A program made the position numbers and the translations under genes. The notes beneath the pieces were generated by a model. That model ran no database searches, had not been told where the DNA came from, and was given only the letters and a program-made list of their open reading frames with translations. Below, piece after piece: positions 62,177-64,000 of a stretch of 64,000 bases of DNA (position 1 is its first letter; each line of letters opens with the position of its first letter). This DNA is from Streptomyces sp. NBC_01669 (lineage in GTDB: Bacteria; Actinomycetota; Actinomycetes; Streptomycetales; Streptomycetaceae): contig NZ_JAPEQG010000001.1 of NCBI RefSeq assembly GCF_026339735.1, positions 7,338,501 to 7,402,500 of the forward strand, written 5' to 3'.

Positions 62177-63436
62177 TCAGCCGGTGGGACGCCGCTGGCG
62201 GACCGTCGCGCGGAGGTGGGCTTGCAACAACCGCTCGGCCGCCACGCGCAGCGCACGCGGTCGGTCCGCCCCGGTCCTGACGAGCAGCCACTTGTGCGGT
62301 ATCCGGTCGGCGTCCGGCAGCAGAGCCCGCGTCACCGCCCGGACGACGGCGGGTGACGGGTCGTCGAGGAGGGGCCGCAGCTGCTCGTACCGCACCGCGT
62401 CGAGCGCGCGCAGGCCGGTGACGGCGTGGACGCGGACTGCGGGCGCAGGGTGTGTCACCAGTGACCACAGTGCCGGGGCGTCCTCCTTGGTGCCGCACTC
62501 GCCGAGCCCGGCGGGGGCCGCGGGGCGGGCGGCCGGGTCGGCGCACATCGACCGGTAGAGGGGGAGCGGATCGATGCCGCCCTGCCGCAGTACATAGCGG
62601 GCACAGGCACGTACGACCCCGGACCGGTCGGCGAGGAACACCGCCGCCTCGCCCTGCCGCCCGGCCCGCCGCAGAGCGGTGACACCGGCGGAACGTACCT
62701 GGGGCGACCGCGCGGACAGCAGAGGGCCCAGCACCTCGTCGTACGCCCCGTCCCGCATCCCCGCGATCGCGGCCTCCGCACACAGCGTCTGGATACGTAC
62801 ATCGTCCGAGGCGGCGGCTGCGGTGCGGGCCAGTGCTGCCGGGGCGAGGAGACCACGATCGACCGCGATGCGGTACGCGAACCGGCGTGTGGCCCGGTCC
62901 TCGCTCGTGAGCAGCGCCACGACGTCCTCGGCGGGCCCTTCGCGCAATACACGGTCCAGCCGTTCGCGGGCGAACTCGCCCTGATCGCGCCTGGACAGCA
63001 GCAGCACCAGCGCGGTCAGCGGCGGCAGTTGCCGGCCGGGAATCTCCGAGAAGAGTGCCCGAGCCCGGTCGCGCACCGGGCCGGCCCAGTCCGCGCAGCG
63101 CACGGCCAGGAGCGGCCGCAGAGCCGGGGAGCGGGCGGCCCACTCGAGTGCCGCCTCCCGGATCCGGCCGTCCGGATGGCACATCGCGACAGCGAGCAAC
63201 GGCTCGTCCGGGGGCGTGCTGGACCAATTCACCGCAGGCGGCGGAGCATCCCGGCTCCAGCGCTGTCTGCGACCGCCGGCCCAGTCGTGCGACGGGAGCA
63301 GCCCCGGCGTCGTCCACGCCAGGATCCGTACCCCGAGATCGAGGGCCGTCCAGGCCTCGGCCGACGAGGTGTCCAGCGCCTCCCGGAGCGGTATGCCCCG
63401 GGCCAGCAGTTCAGCGGCCTCGTAGTCGCTGCTCAT
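62177..63436 (-). CDS. HEAT-repeat protein
   Basis: 419 residues of helical HEAT/PBS-like repeats, for example DGRIREAALEWAARSPALRPLL, SPQVRSAGVTALRRAGRQGEAA, APAVRVHAVTGLRALDAVRYEQL and SPAVVRAVTRALLPDADRI. It has no transmembrane segment or catalytic motif and probably serves as a protein-interaction scaffold. ATG 63436 has GGAGG 6 bases upstream. It lies divergent from argH but has no evident link to arginine synthesis. Confidence 0.85.
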   Translation of the reverse strand: MSSDYEAAELLARGIPLREALDTSSAEAWTALDLGVRILAWTTPGLLPSHDWAGGRRQRWSRDAPPPAVNWSSTPPDEPLLAVAMCHPDGRIREAALEWAARSPALRPLLAVRCADWAGPVRDRARALFSEIPGRQLPPLTALVLLLSRRDQGEFARERLDRVLREGPAEDVVALLTSEDRATRRFAYRIAVDRGLLAPAALARTAAAASDDVRIQTLCAEAAIAGMRDGAYDEVLGPLLSARSPQVRSAGVTALRRAGRQGEAAVFLADRSGVVRACARYVLRQGGIDPLPLYRSMCADPAARPAAPAGLGECGTKEDAPALWSLVTHPAPAVRVHAVTGLRALDAVRYEQLRPLLDDPSPAVVRAVTRALLPDADRIPHKWLLVRTGADRPRALRVAAERLLQAHLRATVRQRRPTG

Positions 63437-63439
63437 CAC

Positions 63440-63758
63440 GTGCCTCCACCAGGTATGCGGAGGCCGATCGTAGAGGGCCGCACGGTGTCCGGGCCCGGCA
63501 TTGAGCTCCTCTTAGGGTCCGGGATCGAACGTTCGGGTGAGCCGTTCACCAGCAGCTTTGACAAACCATACAGAGGACTGCATAGTTATACCCATAGAGA
63601 TTGCGCCGTATCGAAGATCGCCGCGCAGCGCGATCCGCAGGCGTAACCTGACACCGGCCTGGCCCGACGCCCACCCGTTTACGTCACCGCCTCCCCGTTT
63701 CCTCCACGGCGGGGAGGCGGTCGCACATCCATCCCCTGGCATTTCCGAGGAGCACGCA
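63440..63758. promoter_or_regulatory. argH upstream region with promoter and probable ARG box
   Basis: TTGACA (63558-63563) and CATAGT (63581-63586) are 17 bp apart. The AT-rich stretch ACTGCATAGTTATACCCATA (63577-63596), rare in this GC-rich DNA, resembles ArgR half-sites and overlaps the -10. The predicted start near 63593 leaves a leader of about 165 nt. The rest shows nothing notable. Confidence 0.6.
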
Positions 63759-64000
63759 GTGAGCAACGGCACCGGCAAGAGCGACGTACGCCTCTGGGGC
63801 GGCCGTTTCGCCGACGGCCCGGCCGAGGCGCTGGCCAAGCTGTCCGCCTCCGTCCACTTCGACTGGCGGCTCGCGCCGTACGACATCGCCGGCTCCCGCG
63901 CCCACGCGCGTGTCCTCCACAAGGCGGGCCTGCTCACCGCGGACGAACTGACCCGCATGATCGCCGGTCTCGACCAGCTCGAAGCCGATGTCGCCGACGG
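63759..64000 (+). CDS. argH: argininosuccinate lyase, N-terminal part (runs off the window)
   Basis: The first 80 residues are present: SDVRLWGGRFADGPAEALAKLSASVHFDWRLAPYDIAGSRAHARVL. WGGRF near the start and the DIAGSRAHA segment are diagnostic of argininosuccinate lyase, the last step of arginine synthesis. The GTG start has GAGGAG about 8 bases upstream. It is truncated by the window edge. Confidence 0.95.
   Translation, partial: MSNGTGKSDVRLWGGRFADGPAEALAKLSASVHFDWRLAPYDIAGSRAHARVLHKAGLLTADELTRMIAGLDQLEADVAD

Overview
The window is high-GC actinobacterial chromosome and almost certainly Streptomyces. Third codon positions are nearly always G or C, GTG starts are frequent, and only one gene carries the rare leucine codon TTA. 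From memory, the gene order matches the core-chromosome stretch of Streptomyces coelicolor from about SCO1625 down to SCO1570: betaine transporter, glnA4, infC-rpmI-rplT, pheST, argCJBDR, argH. No database was searched, so the synteny is recall. I see no tRNA, rRNA, CRISPR array, prophage or intact insertion sequence.

Layout. 1-2.1 kb: the end of an unknown gene, an iron-controlled siderophore-interacting flavoprotein behind an iron box, and a 5'-3' exonuclease. 2.1-6.1 kb: a betaine-type ABC importer whose permease is fused to two tandem binding domains. 6.2-10.7 kb: a cupin regulator, a metal-receptor-fold protein, a TehA/TDT-type exporter with a divergent LysR regulator, and a phosphotransferase. 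10.7-15.9 kb: a gamma-glutamylation catabolic locus (PuuD-like hydrolase, FadR-type regulator, GlnA4-like synthetase, aldehyde dehydrogenase, SDR), probably for ethanolamine. 16-22.5 kb: envelope and secreted proteins including a mycosin-like protease. 22.7-31 kb: DUF1844, infC-rpmI-rplT, an rRNA methyltransferase, a sensor kinase, and pheST.

31-43.2 kb: an NsdA-like regulator beside a TTA-containing Nudix gene, hydroxybutyryl-CoA dehydrogenase, a Tat-exported glycoside hydrolase-like protein, a transporter/MocR pair sharing one CATG for both start codons, a phosphatase-fold protein lacking its catalytic histidines, a serine hydrolase, and a Clp-N/HTH protein with two strong operators on its own promoter. 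43.2-55.8 kb is the accessory part. Intact genes (cyclophilin, secreted peptidase, LysR-effector/DUF5997 pair, P450, quinone oxidoreductase with a GlxA-like regulator, GOLPH3-like protein, endonuclease-fold protein) alternate with 0.3-0.9 kb stretches of decayed coding sequence, including an ISL3-type transposase fragment just upstream of argC. 55.8-64 kb: the arginine operon argCJBDR behind an ArgR-type promoter, then an L,D-transpeptidase-like protein, a PPOX-fold protein, a HEAT-repeat protein and the start of argH.

The most distinctive signals are regulatory and architectural: the shared CATG, the double palindrome of the Clp-N protein, the doubled betaine-binding domain, the non-AUG start and leader hairpins of infC, the repeated ETTTRLRPV motif in the mycosin partner, and the decayed fragments between 43 and 56 kb. 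I did not find a clearly new multigene defence or biosynthetic system.
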